Below are positions 8,367 to 19,092 of a stretch of DNA of 64,000 bases, piece after piece; positions within the stretch are counted from its first letter, which is position 1; every line of letters starts with the position of its first letter. The notes below the pieces were generated by a model. It was not told where the DNA came from. It saw only the letters and a program-made list of their open reading frames with translations, and made no database searches. Position numbers and translations under genes: made by a program. Source of the stretch: Silvania confinis (GTDB taxonomy: Bacteria > Pseudomonadota > Gammaproteobacteria > Enterobacterales > Enterobacteriaceae); the NCBI RefSeq assembly GCF_025564085.1, contig NZ_JAMGZJ010000075.1:1-64000 (forward strand), given 5' to 3'.

Positions 8367-9668
8367 TTACAGCAGCACGCCGCCGATGATGAACCCGAGG
8401 ATCACACATAGAGTGATAGCAATCACGCCAGGGATCAGGAAGGCGTGGTTAAACACGTACTTGCCAATGCGGGTCGAACCGGTGTCGTCCATTTCCACCG
8501 CGGCCAGCAGGGTTGGGTAGGTCGGCAGGACGAACAACGCAGAAACAGCCGCAAAAGAGGCAATGGCGGTCAGCGGGGTGACACCCAGCATCAGTGCCGC
8601 AGGCATCAGCGCTTTAGTGGTGGCGGCCTGGGAATAAAGCAAGGTCGCTGCAAAGAACAGCACTACCGCCAGCAGCCACGGGTAGTTGTGCAGCAGATCG
8701 CCCGCGACGGTCTGGATATCAGTGATGTGCGCTTTCACGAAGGTATCACCCAACCAGGCCACACCCAGCACACACACGCAGGCGCTCATACCGGATTTGA
8801 AGGTGCTGGCGTTGAGCACTTCGCTGGTGTCGATTTTACAGGTGATGCTAATCAGCGTAGCGATGGTCAGCATGAACACCACAATCGCTTCATTACGCGG
8901 CAGCACCGGATTCTGAATCAAACCAACGGTGTCGCTGATAGCCGTCGCGTAGAACATGACGGCGACGATACCGATCAGGAACAACAGCACCGAGCGTTTC
9001 GCATGCGGTTTCAGCTCAAACACCTGGCTACCGCGCAGTTTCACTTCGCCTTTAGCCAGACGTTCCTGATATACCGGATCGTCTTTCAACTCTGCGCCAA
9101 GGAAGTTACAGAACACGGCGGTGATCATCACCGCGATCAGCGTGACCGGAATACAGATCGACAGCAGCGTCAGGTAGCTCACGCCCATCGGCTCGAGGAT
9201 ACCGGCAAAGAACACCACGGCCGCAGAGATCGGTGAGGCGGTGATCGCAATCTGCGAGGCGACAACGGCGATAGAGAGTGGACGGGACGGACGAATGCCC
9301 TGCTCTTTTGCCACTTCGGTAATCACCGGCAGGGTGGAGAACGCGGTATGGCCTGTACCGGCAAGAATGGTCATAAACCAGGTGACCAAGGGTGCAAGGA
9401 AGGTAATGTATTTGGGATGGCGGCGCAGCATACGTTCCGCCAGGCTCACCAGATAGTCCATACCGCCCGCCACCTGCATGGCGGCGATAGCGGCGATAAC
9501 CGCCATGATGATTTCAATAACGTCAAACGGGATGGCGCCGGGTTTAATTTGAAAAACGAGGGTAAGGATAAGTACGCCGAGACCACCGGCAAAACCGATA
9601 CCGATTCCCCCGAGCCTTGCGCCTAAGTATATCGCCAACAGCACGACGACGAGTTCTGCTCCAAACAT
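8367..9668 (-). CDS. dcuA: Anaerobic C4-dicarboxylate transporter DcuA
   Basis: An inner-membrane carrier of 433 residues with 10-12 hydrophobic segments, the same length as E. coli DcuA. It exchanges or takes up aspartate, fumarate and succinate. Characteristic stretches are LGARLGGIGIGFAGGLGV at the N-terminus and ITASPISAAVVF. The ATG is preceded by AAGGTAGG. It lies downstream of aspartase with a terminator between them, as in E. coli, where partial read-through gives an aspA-dcuA unit. With aspA and the frd genes of this window it forms the aspartate-to-fumarate-to-succinate route of anaerobic respiration. Confidence 0.96.
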   Translation of the reverse strand: MFGAELVVVLLAIYLGARLGGIGIGFAGGLGVLILTLVFQIKPGAIPFDVIEIIMAVIAAIAAMQVAGGMDYLVSLAERMLRRHPKYITFLAPLVTWFMTILAGTGHTAFSTLPVITEVAKEQGIRPSRPLSIAVVASQIAITASPISAAVVFFAGILEPMGVSYLTLLSICIPVTLIAVMITAVFCNFLGAELKDDPVYQERLAKGEVKLRGSQVFELKPHAKRSVLLFLIGIVAVMFYATAISDTVGLIQNPVLPRNEAIVVFMLTIATLISITCKIDTSEVLNASTFKSGMSACVCVLGVAWLGDTFVKAHITDIQTVAGDLLHNYPWLLAVVLFFAATLLYSQAATTKALMPAALMLGVTPLTAIASFAAVSALFVLPTYPTLLAAVEMDDTGSTRIGKYVFNHAFLIPGVIAITLCVILGFIIGGVLL

Positions 9669-9730
9669 AAGTGCCTACCTTGCTTATTAACAAGTTGATA
9701 TTGAATTGTTGTGTTTTGGTAACGCCTAAA

Positions 9731-9763
9731 AAGAAAAAAGGCACGTCACAAGTGACGTGCCTT
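9731..9763 (-). terminator. aspA terminator
   Basis: On the minus strand a 12-bp stem (AAGGCACGTCAC with its complement) closes tightly and runs into TTTTTTCTTTTT. It begins about 20 nt after the aspA stop and probably reduces transcription into dcuA. Confidence 0.88.
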
Positions 9764-9783
9764 CATGAATTTAACCTGAACTG

Positions 9784-11220
9784 TTATTGTTCACTTTCAT
9801 CCGTATATCTTTTCGCTTTATAGGCCGGGTGCATCAAGTTTTGCGCCGAGAAGATATCATCCAGTTCGGCTTCTGTCAGCAGACCTCGCTCCAGAACCAC
9901 TTCACGTACACTCTTACCGGTTTCAGCACAGATTTTACCGACGATATCACCGTTATGGTGTCCGATGAATGGGTTGAGATAGGTGACGATTCCGATGGAG
10001 TTGTAGACGTAGCTTTCACACACTGCTTTGTTGGCGGTAATGCCGTTGATGCATTTTTCCAGCAGGTTGTAGCAGGCGTTGGTCAGAATGTGAATGGACT
10101 CAAACATCGCCTGGCCGATTACCGGCTCCATGACGTTCAGCTGCAGTTGACCGGCTTCAGAGGCCATGGTGACCGTGATGTCGTTGCCGATCACTTTGAA
10201 GCACACCTGGTTAACCACTTCAGGTACCACCGGGTTCACCTTGGCAGGCATGATAGAAGAGCCTGCCTGCAGTTCCGGCAGGTTGATTTCGTTCAGGCCG
10301 GAGCGTGGTCCGGAAGAGAGCAGGCGCAGGTCATTACAGATTTTAGACAGTTTCACTGCCAGACGTTTCAGCGCGCTGTGTACCATGACGTAAGCGCCGC
10401 AGTCGGAGGTCGCTTCGATCAGGTCTTCTGCCGGCACGACGGCCAGGTTGGAGACTTCTGCCAGCTTCTGCACCGCCAACTGCTGATAGCCATCCGGCGT
10501 ATTCAGACGTGTACCGATCGCCGTTGCCCCCAGGTTCACCTCCAGCAGCAGTTCGGAGGTGCGCATCAGGTTGCGCGTTTCTTCATTCAGCAACACGTTA
10601 AACGCGTGGAACTCCTGGCCGAGGGTCATCGGCACGGCGTCCTGCAGCTGGGTACGGCCCATTTTCAGGATATCCTGGAATTCGACGGCTTTATTCTGGA
10701 AGCCTTCGCCCAGTTGGTTAATCGCATCAACCAGTTTCACCACGGAAGCGTACACTGCGATACGGAAACCGGTCGGGTAGGCGTCGTTGGTGGACTGGCA
10801 TTTATTGACGTGATCGTTCGGGTTCAGATACTGGTACTCACCTTTCTGGTGGCCCATCAGCTCCAGACCGATGTTTGCCAGTACCTCGTTGGTATTCATG
10901 TTCACCGATGTCCCCGCGCCGCCCTGATAGACGTCAACCGGGAATTGATCCATGCACTTGCCGTTATTCAGTACTTCATCGCAGGCGGCAATGATAGTGT
11001 TTGCGACGCTTTTCGGAATAGTTTGCAGCTCTTTGTTAGCCATCGCTGCGGCTTTCTTCACCATCACCATCCCGCGGACAAACTCCGGGATATCACTGAT
11101 TTTGCTGTTGCTGATGTAGAAGTTTTCAATCGCTCTCAGAGTGTGAACACCATAGTAGGCATCCGCTGGAACTTCCCTGGTACCCAACAAATCTTCTTCG
11201 ATACGAATGTTGTTTAACAT
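9784..11220 (-). CDS. aspA: Aspartate ammonia-lyase
   Basis: Aspartase interconverts L-aspartate and fumarate plus ammonia in the cytoplasm. At 478 residues it equals E. coli AspA and shares the lyase-superfamily signature [11 protein letters not shown] (the mobile active-site loop) and early [12 protein letters not shown] chose the ATG giving [13 protein letters not shown], which matches known starts and has GAAGG about 5 nt upstream; the frame stays open 17 codons further but lacks support. It feeds fumarate to the fumarate reductase encoded elsewhere in this window. Confidence 0.97.
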   Translation of the reverse strand: MLNNIRIEEDLLGTREVPADAYYGVHTLRAIENFYISNSKISDIPEFVRGMVMVKKAAAMANKELQTIPKSVANTIIAACDEVLNNGKCMDQFPVDVYQGGAGTSVNMNTNEVLANIGLELMGHQKGEYQYLNPNDHVNKCQSTNDAYPTGFRIAVYASVVKLVDAINQLGEGFQNKAVEFQDILKMGRTQLQDAVPMTLGQEFHAFNVLLNEETRNLMRTSELLLEVNLGATAIGTRLNTPDGYQQLAVQKLAEVSNLAVVPAEDLIEATSDCGAYVMVHSALKRLAVKLSKICNDLRLLSSGPRSGLNEINLPELQAGSSIMPAKVNPVVPEVVNQVCFKVIGNDITVTMASEAGQLQLNVMEPVIGQAMFESIHILTNACYNLLEKCINGITANKAVCESYVYNSIGIVTYLNPFIGHHNGDIVGKICAETGKSVREVVLERGLLTEAELDDIFSAQNLMHPAYKAKRYTDESEQ

Positions 11221-11403
11221 GTGAACCTTCTTTTCAAGCTGCAGAGTGAATGTACTAAACACGCAGTACATCTGTGGTTATGTCTTTTTTCTGACCGACG
11301 ATTATCCCCTGAATCGACCAGATACCCGGGATCATATGCTGATGATAGCGAAATGCCGTAATCTGGATCACTTATTATCGACCCGATTTCATGATAATTA
11401 TTA

Positions 11404-11425
11404 ATCTGTGAAATGAATCACCGCT
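11404..11425. promoter_or_regulatory. CRP-like site between aspA and fxsA
   Basis: TGTGA-N6-TCACC matches the cAMP-CRP consensus cores (TGTGA-N6-TCACA) at nine of ten positions. It lies in the 336-nt aspA-fxsA intergenic region, which holds no other gene. aspA is a CRP- and FNR-activated gene in E. coli, so this site probably serves aspA; the distance of about 190 nt to its start codon implies a long leader or an upstream promoter. I did not find a clean FNR box. Confidence 0.55.
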
Positions 11426-11556
11426 TTAATATTTCCAAAAAAAATATCCGTGCAAACCGATTGAATTTTGGCTAACTGCCTCCATTTCTGACTAATGCGA
11501 TTCGCAAAATTACACCCGACAGAGGCCACAGGGCGTCTGCCACAGAGGAGAAGCCA

Positions 11557-12027
11557 GTGCGCTGGATACCGTTAATTGCCGTATTCCTCTATGTTTACAT
11601 AGAGATTTCTGTTTTTATCCAGGTCGCCCATGTGTTTGGCGTCCTGTTGACGCTGGTGCTGGTGATTTTCACGTCGGTTATTGGCATGTCGCTGGTGCGT
11701 AATCAGGGTTTCAAAAACTTCCTGTTAATGCAGCAGAAGATGGCCGCAGGCGAAAGCCCGGCAGCGGAGATGATCAAAAGCGTGTCGCTGATTATTGGCG
11801 GTATCCTGCTGATTATTCCAGGCTTTGTTACCGATTTCCTCGGACTTTTGCTGCTGTTGCCACCCGTGCAAAAACTGTTAACCCTGAAACTGATGCCGCA
11901 TTTACGCTTTAACCGCATGCCGGGTGGTGGGTTTAGCGCCGGAACGGGTGGCGGGGAGACGTTTGACGGGGAGTATCAGCGTAAAGATGAGCAACGCGAC
12001 CGCTTAGATCATAAAGACGACCGTTGA
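11557..12027 (+). CDS. fxsA: FxsA family membrane protein
   Basis: A 156-residue inner-membrane protein of the FxsA family, known in E. coli for suppressing F-plasmid exclusion of phage T7 when overproduced. It has three to four hydrophobic segments, including EISVFIQVAHVFGVLLTLV and the conserved LLIIPGFVTDFLGLLLLLP. The C-terminal 40 residues are hydrophilic and Gly/Asp-rich. It starts with GTG after GAGGAG. It sits between aspA and yjeH as in E. coli. Confidence 0.93.
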   Translation: MRWIPLIAVFLYVYIEISVFIQVAHVFGVLLTLVLVIFTSVIGMSLVRNQGFKNFLLMQQKMAAGESPAAEMIKSVSLIIGGILLIIPGFVTDFLGLLLLLPPVQKLLTLKLMPHLRFNRMPGGGFSAGTGGGETFDGEYQRKDEQRDRLDHKDDR

Positions 12028-12040
12028 TTACGTGCCCGGC

Positions 12041-12092
12041 GGCGCTGCGCTTATCAGGCCTACGAAACCGTAGGCCTGATAAGCGCAGCGCC
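12041..12092. repeat. REP-type palindrome, perfect 24-bp arms
   Basis: Two perfectly complementary 24-nt arms (12041-12064 and 12069-12092) surround AAAC. The motif GGCGCTGCGC...TCAGGCCTACG is characteristic of enterobacterial REP/BIME units. It fills the gap between the convergent genes fxsA and yjeH and probably also acts as a transcription barrier in both directions. Confidence 0.85.
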
Positions 12093-12101
12093 ATTCGGGG
12101 T

Positions 12102-13340
12102 TTACACCGCGCTACGCTTCGGCAGAAACAGCCATAGCCCCGCCAGCATTACAATGGCGTACAGACTCTTCCATCCCACCATCGCCAGCAGCAGTAAACA
12201 GAGTATCCCGCCGATAATCGCCAGCGTTTTGTACCGGCCTTTCAGCAGGCGACAACCCGCCAGCATACACAGCAGATAAATCATGATGAAGATGCCGTTG
12301 GCATACACGATCAGCGCGTCGAGATTGATCTCCAGCCAGTAGATCGCCAGCGTGCTGATCACGCAGCAACCCAGCACCAGATTCAGGGCGTTGAGTGGCA
12401 ACTGACGTGATGACAGGCGTGCTAAGCGGCTCTCCGGCTTAAATTGAGCCTGGGACCACACCAGTCGGGCAAAGCTCTGAATATAAATATTGAGGCTGGC
12501 GAAGCAGGCGAGGTAGCCAATGACGCAGGCGACCCATAGCGCTTTCACCCCAAACAGTTGCACCACAATGCCTGGCAGCGAAGCGGCCGCCGCCCTATCC
12601 TCACCGTAAGCGGTAAAATGCAGCACAAGTACTGTACAGGCCCAGTAGACTGTACCTGCCAGCAGCAGGCCGATCATCAGCGCGCGGGGGAAATCCCGCT
12701 CCGGCTGTTTGAACTCCGAGGCCAGATGGGCAAAGGCTTCTAAACCGACAAAGCACCAGAACATGACCGAAAGGGCAGCAAAAAGCTGCGAACTATTGAT
12801 ATCAGTTATCGCCGGGAAGGGAATTGCCGCGACCTGAATATCTCCCGCCCACCAGATGGCGGCGATCAGTGCGACGATCAGCACCGCCACCAGGGTTTGC
12901 AGGTTGGCGCTGGAACTTGCCCCGCGCGAGGCCACCCACCAGACAATCGCCAGCGTGCCCAGTTCCGCAAACAGCAGCTGCGCATCGTGCCAGCCAAACA
13001 GCGCCTGACCGAAGCCGGTGGCAATATGCAGGGCTGCAGGTAAGCCCACGGGAATGACCGAGAGAAATAACCAGCCGGTAACGCGCTCCAGACGTGGACC
13101 AAACGCCATCCCGACAAAATGCGCCACGCCGCCCGCGCTGGGGAAATGCCGCCCGAGTATGGCAAAGACGACAGCGACCGGAAAGACCAGCAGAATGAGC
13201 ACCGGCCAGGCCCAAAGACTGTTGTCTCCCGCAGCCAGTGCCGCCAGCGCCGGTACGGCAAACACCCCCGTACCCAACAGTGAGGTTGAAAGTAAGCCCA
13301 CGCCCTGCGCTAGCCCCAGTTCCTGTTTCAGTCCACTCAT
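12102..13340 (-). CDS. yjeH: L-methionine/branched-chain amino-acid exporter YjeH
   Basis: An APC-superfamily inner-membrane protein of 412 residues with about 12 hydrophobic segments, closely similar to E. coli YjeH (418 aa), which exports L-methionine and branched-chain amino acids. Visible family features are the N-terminal GVGLLSTSLLGTGVFAVPAL and FWCFVGLEAFAHLASEFKQP. The ATG is preceded by AGGA at 7 nt. It is divergent from groES, as in E. coli. Confidence 0.93.
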   Translation of the reverse strand: MSGLKQELGLAQGVGLLSTSLLGTGVFAVPALAALAAGDNSLWAWPVLILLVFPVAVVFAILGRHFPSAGGVAHFVGMAFGPRLERVTGWLFLSVIPVGLPAALHIATGFGQALFGWHDAQLLFAELGTLAIVWWVASRGASSSANLQTLVAVLIVALIAAIWWAGDIQVAAIPFPAITDINSSQLFAALSVMFWCFVGLEAFAHLASEFKQPERDFPRALMIGLLLAGTVYWACTVLVLHFTAYGEDRAAAASLPGIVVQLFGVKALWVACVIGYLACFASLNIYIQSFARLVWSQAQFKPESRLARLSSRQLPLNALNLVLGCCVISTLAIYWLEINLDALIVYANGIFIMIYLLCMLAGCRLLKGRYKTLAIIGGILCLLLLAMVGWKSLYAIVMLAGLWLFLPKRSAV

Positions 13341-13379
13341 TCCATCGTCCTGCCGCCATCAAAAGAGGGGCGATGGTAA

Positions 13380-13811
<432 letters not shown>

Positions 13812-13828
13812 TCCGCGAACGACACTGA

Positions 13829-15499
<1,671 letters not shown>

Positions 15500-15530
15500 T
15501 CATGTTGTTCTGCACCTCGCAGAAATGAAC

Positions 15531-15566
15531 AAACCCCCAGGCAGAAATGTCTGGGGGTTTTTCTTT
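15531..15566 (+). terminator. groESL terminator
   Basis: AAACCCCCAG and CTGGGGGTTT form a 10-bp stem with a 10-nt loop, followed by TTCTTTT. Confidence 0.92.
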
Positions 15567-15636
15567 TGGTCATCTTTTTAGTATAAGGTTTACACACGGG
15601 CAGTTCCTGCCCAGCTTATTGAAAACGAGGAATAAC

Positions 15637-15990
15637 ATGCGCGTAAAAGTCTGTGCAGGGATTGTAGGGGCAGCATTGCTGCTGGCGGGTTGTAGCTCCA
15701 GTAATGAGCTGTCTGCTGGTGGGCAAAATGTTCGCTTTGTTGAAGATAAGCCGGGGAGCGAATGTCAGCTGGTTGGAACCGCCACCGGCAAACAAAGCAA
15801 CTGGCTTTCCGGGCAGCATGGCGAAGAGGGTGGCTCTATGCGCGGTGCTGCGAACGGGTTACGTAACCAGGCGGCAGAGATGGGCGGGAACGTGATTTAT
15901 GGCGTGAGCAGCCCGACGCAGGGAATGTTGTCGAGCTTTGTACCGACCGCCAGTGAAATGCAGGGCCAGGTTTATAAGTGTCCAAATTAA
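15637..15990 (+). CDS. yjeI: YjeI lipoprotein (DUF4156)
   Basis: A 117-residue predicted outer-membrane lipoprotein equal in length to E. coli YjeI and of unknown role. The signal peptide ends in the lipobox LLAGC (Cys near residue 19), followed by SSSNEL. The conserved body includes GTATGKQSNWLSGQHGEEGG and ends YKCPN, leaving two further Cys that may pair. The ATG with ACGAGG upstream was chosen over an open extension of 30 codons because it gives a proper lipoprotein signal. Confidence 0.93.
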   Translation: MRVKVCAGIVGAALLLAGCSSSNELSAGGQNVRFVEDKPGSECQLVGTATGKQSNWLSGQHGEEGGSMRGAANGLRNQAAEMGGNVIYGVSSPTQGMLSSFVPTASEMQGQVYKCPN

Positions 15991-16040
15991 GCTGACCTCG
16001 GGTTATCCCTCTCCAACAGGAGAGGGGAACCCAGGTCAGC
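15991..16040 (+). terminator. Long imperfect hairpin after yjeI
   Basis: GCTGACCT, GGGTT and CCCTCTCC pair in order with GGAGAGGG, AACCC and AGGTCAGC around an AACA loop, giving about 21 base pairs with two small interruptions. There is no T-run. It separates the convergent yjeI and yjeJ-like genes and resembles the CCCTCTCC/GGAGAGGG intergenic repeat seen again near 35980. Confidence 0.65.
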
Positions 16041-16085
16041 GGCAAAATACCGCCTTATCTACATCCATGTAGATTCCCACGTACG

Positions 16086-16943
16086 CTACTTAGTGAGATG
16101 CCCCTGCATCTCCAGGCAGAAACTATGGAGTGCTTTAAGGCAATGATCTTTGGACAGTGTTTTTAAAGGTTCTGATGGAATTATCCGGCTAAAAACCTGA
16201 TAGGTTTTATATTTTTCATGAATCTCTTTGATTGTTTGGGTTAACATAGCCACGCGTTGGATAATATTTTCTGTTTCAGGTGTGTTTGCCGGCGTATTTG
16301 TCTTGATCACAGCGCCAGCAAGAACTTTCTTCCCTTCTTCAGTATCGTAACAGTACAGAACTGCCATATAGTTAGAGAACAGACTTTCTTTCCAGGGTTC
16401 ATGTTTTACTTCACGATATCGTAAATTTTCATGATTTTCTAAGTCAACATTATAAAGCATCAGGAAATCAAGTACCGCTCCGATCGTTTGCTGGGCTTCT
16501 TTATCGTTTGACACTTCAATTGCTTTTATTATTGCCATAATAATAAATTCAACTTGTGAATCATCTATTTCCAGAGTGACAATATGTTGATTATTTAAAA
16601 CTGTGATAAGGGTGAATCGCTCATCATCGAGTTTAGGGGCCATTGACATGATCAAATTACCCGGATCAGGTTGCATGACTTCTTCCTGAACAATTTCAGG
16701 AATATTTTTCGTCAGCGACTCGGCACTCGCCATTAATATTGCTTTGTAATCTTCCCCACGTTCTTGCAGGCGTTGCATGACCTGAGACATACGGTTGCGT
16801 AGCAGGATAAGGAAATCAACGAGAGTAGAAATTTGCATAAAAAGAATACGATCGTTATTGTTGCTATCCTTTACTTTTAAGGTCATGACGAACAGGCGTT
16901 CACCCTGTTTTATAGGGGCTGTATTAAGGCCTTTGATTTCCAT
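16086..16943 (-). CDS. yjeJ: YjeJ-like protein of unknown function
   Basis: A 285-residue protein without signal peptide or membrane segments. Position after yjeI, orientation and length fit E. coli YjeJ (about 289 aa, function unknown); the identification rests on these and on recalled similarity. Visible features are the N-terminal KQGERLFVMTLKVKDSNNND, a helical stretch LLRNRMSQVMQRLQERGED, and Asp/Glu-rich loops. The ATG is preceded by AAGGAAG, and its start lies only 16 nt after the stop of the C39 peptide exporter. It therefore reads as the last gene of the peptide-export operon and is a candidate for an accessory or immunity role, which is pure inference. Alternatively it is a core gene behind which the export genes were inserted. 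Confidence 0.65.
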   Translation of the reverse strand: MEIKGLNTAPIKQGERLFVMTLKVKDSNNNDRILFMQISTLVDFLILLRNRMSQVMQRLQERGEDYKAILMASAESLTKNIPEIVQEEVMQPDPGNLIMSMAPKLDDERFTLITVLNNQHIVTLEIDDSQVEFIIMAIIKAIEVSNDKEAQQTIGAVLDFLMLYNVDLENHENLRYREVKHEPWKESLFSNYMAVLYCYDTEEGKKVLAGAVIKTNTPANTPETENIIQRVAMLTQTIKEIHEKYKTYQVFSRIIPSEPLKTLSKDHCLKALHSFCLEMQGHLTK

Positions 16944-16959
16944 TTTGTCGACTTCCTTT

Positions 16960-19092
16960 TCAGTTATTAAATGGGCTGGGGTGTATTGCGTAATTCGACA
17001 AATCGATAACCCGATCTGCAGATGCTATGGTTGATGGACGATGCGCAACAATCACACGCGTGATGCTTAAATTTGAAATAGCTTTGTTAATATATGATTC
17101 ATTATTAAGATCAAGATGACTGGTCGCTTCGTCCATAAATAAGATGCTTGGCTTGCGGTATAGTGCACGTGCAATCAAGATACGTTGCTTTTGACCGCCT
17201 GAAATACCTAAACCCAGCTCGCCGATGAGTGTTTCATAACCCATTGGCATTTTCATGATTTCGTCATGGATATTGCTGTTACGGGCACATTGCTCAATGA
17301 ACTCTTGATTAGCATTATCTTCAAAGCAGCTAATATTGTCTGCAATAGAACCGGAAAATAAACGATCTTCCTGCAGCACACACGAGGTACTAAGGCGATA
17401 ATTATTCAGGCCTATTTTATTAATATCGAGATTGTTAGCTGTCACATCGCCGGTCGTGGGCGACAGGAGCCCGCACATGACCTTGAGTAATGTGGTTTTG
17501 CCAACGCCCGATGGGCCAACCAGAGCTACTGACTCTCCAGGGGAAACAACAAGATCCAGCTTTGAGAAAATTGGCTGCGAGAAGGGATCATACTGATAGC
17601 TCAGATTCTTAATCTCAAGCTTTACACCCGTATTTTCTTCAAATACACGCCGGGTTGGCATTTCTGCCTCGGGCTCACTGAAGGCAATTTCCGAGAGACG
17701 TTCATTGTGTAATGACAACATTCTCACCTGCATGAAGAGATCAATCAGGCTTGAAGCACGCTGAGAAAATTGTCCGCGGTAAGCATTAAATGCCATGAAC
17801 ATACCGAGCGTCATATTGTTATCAATAACCATCAATGCCCCTAGCCATAAAATTACGACTTGATCTATTGAGGAGATGAATGTATTTATGCCGCTAAACA
17901 TCATGTCGAAACGCGTCTGCTTGATGCCTGCATTACAAGCATCAACATTTATATTAAGCCAGTATTTAGAACGTCGCTCTTTCAAGTTAAGCGCTTTAAT
18001 CGTCGAAATGCCATACAGTGACTCCATAAAGTGCGAGCTGGAGCGTGCCCCTTTTATGACCTGTTCTTCGGATACCCGGCGATAAAAGCGATAAGTGCTT
18101 AAACGCATAATGGCATAACAAGCTGTAAAGCCAACGACCACCCATACCAGCCAGCCCCCATAAAGTGAGAGCATGATGAGCAGACCAATGGTCATGATGG
18201 AATCAATCACGCCCGTGACAATGCTATTTGTGAAGGTGGATCGGATGACATCCAACGATGAAAATCGTGACTGAATATCCCCCAGATGCCGCTTTTCAAA
18301 AAATGAAAGCGGTAAGCTGGTTAGATGATCAAACAGCGTCGTTTTCCATTGAATATTGGTAAGTGTGTTTAACGTCAACGATGTCCATGCACGCAACATA
18401 CTGATGAATGTGCGGAATAAAGTAAAAGAAACCAGCCCAATACATATGACAGACAATAAGCTTTGGTCATGCGCCATAATTACATGGTCTGTGACGAGTT
18501 GTGTACCGACAGGTAAAAGCAGGCCAATTGCTTCAATAACAACAGAAAGTGCGAATATCTTCAGTAATGTGCTTTTTAAGCCGACGATATTTTTCATCAA
18601 ATCCAATAAGCGCAAGCGTGATTTAGCTTTTTCTTGCTGGAATGATTGATCGGGCCAAAGCTCTAAGGCAATGCCAGTAAAGTAGTTTGACATCTCCTGC
18701 ATACCGATAACACGTTTGCCCAGAGCAGGATCGTGTACGATAAAACTCGATTTTTTAACCTTAGTTAAAACGACATAGTGATTCATTCCCCAGTGAATCA
18801 CACAGGGGAGTTTGAGCTGCCGAATCTCATCAAGATCAAGAGATAGCGCCCGGTTTTTGAGGCCGGCACGTTCTGCTATGTGACTTAAAGAGAGTAACGA
18901 TACGCCTTGAGATGGGCTCCCGAAGCGTTGCCGGAAATTAAATAAATCAATGCTCAGACCGTAAAACCCAGCAATCATTGTTAAACATGCAATGCCGCAC
19001 TCTGAAGCCTCTGACTGCAAAACAACAGGGGTTTTATTCCTTAAGGAAAAATTTAGTTTTTCCGTAATAGATTTAAACAGTTCTTTATTCAT
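16960..19092 (-). CDS. C39-peptidase ABC exporter of double-glycine peptides (CvaB-like)
   Basis: A 710-residue bifunctional inner-membrane protein that cuts double-glycine leaders and exports the mature peptide. The N-terminal C39 peptidase has LQSEASECGIACLTMIAG with Cys32, GMNHYVV with His105 and VHDPALG with Asp121, the positions recalled for colicin V exporter CvaB. A six-helix membrane domain follows (about 165-440), then the ATPase with GPSGVGKTT (Walker A), GISGGQKQRI (signature) and ILFMDEATS (Walker B). I chose the ATG that gives this numbering; a GTG four codons upstream is the alternative. Its first 8 nt overlap the HlyD-type gene, so the two are translationally coupled. Confidence 0.93.
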   Translation of the reverse strand: MNKELFKSITEKLNFSLRNKTPVVLQSEASECGIACLTMIAGFYGLSIDLFNFRQRFGSPSQGVSLLSLSHIAERAGLKNRALSLDLDEIRQLKLPCVIHWGMNHYVVLTKVKKSSFIVHDPALGKRVIGMQEMSNYFTGIALELWPDQSFQQEKAKSRLRLLDLMKNIVGLKSTLLKIFALSVVIEAIGLLLPVGTQLVTDHVIMAHDQSLLSVICIGLVSFTLFRTFISMLRAWTSLTLNTLTNIQWKTTLFDHLTSLPLSFFEKRHLGDIQSRFSSLDVIRSTFTNSIVTGVIDSIMTIGLLIMLSLYGGWLVWVVVGFTACYAIMRLSTYRFYRRVSEEQVIKGARSSSHFMESLYGISTIKALNLKERRSKYWLNINVDACNAGIKQTRFDMMFSGINTFISSIDQVVILWLGALMVIDNNMTLGMFMAFNAYRGQFSQRASSLIDLFMQVRMLSLHNERLSEIAFSEPEAEMPTRRVFEENTGVKLEIKNLSYQYDPFSQPIFSKLDLVVSPGESVALVGPSGVGKTTLLKVMCGLLSPTTGDVTANNLDINKIGLNNYRLSTSCVLQEDRLFSGSIADNISCFEDNANQEFIEQCARNSNIHDEIMKMPMGYETLIGELGLGISGGQKQRILIARALYRKPSILFMDEATSHLDLNNESYINKAISNLSITRVIVAHRPSTIASADRVIDLSNYAIHPSPFNN

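Noticed and set aside
9787..11217. 476-codon open frame antisense to aspA
   Set aside because: Composition is typical of an antisense shadow (His/Gln/Val-rich); aspA on the other strand is unambiguous.
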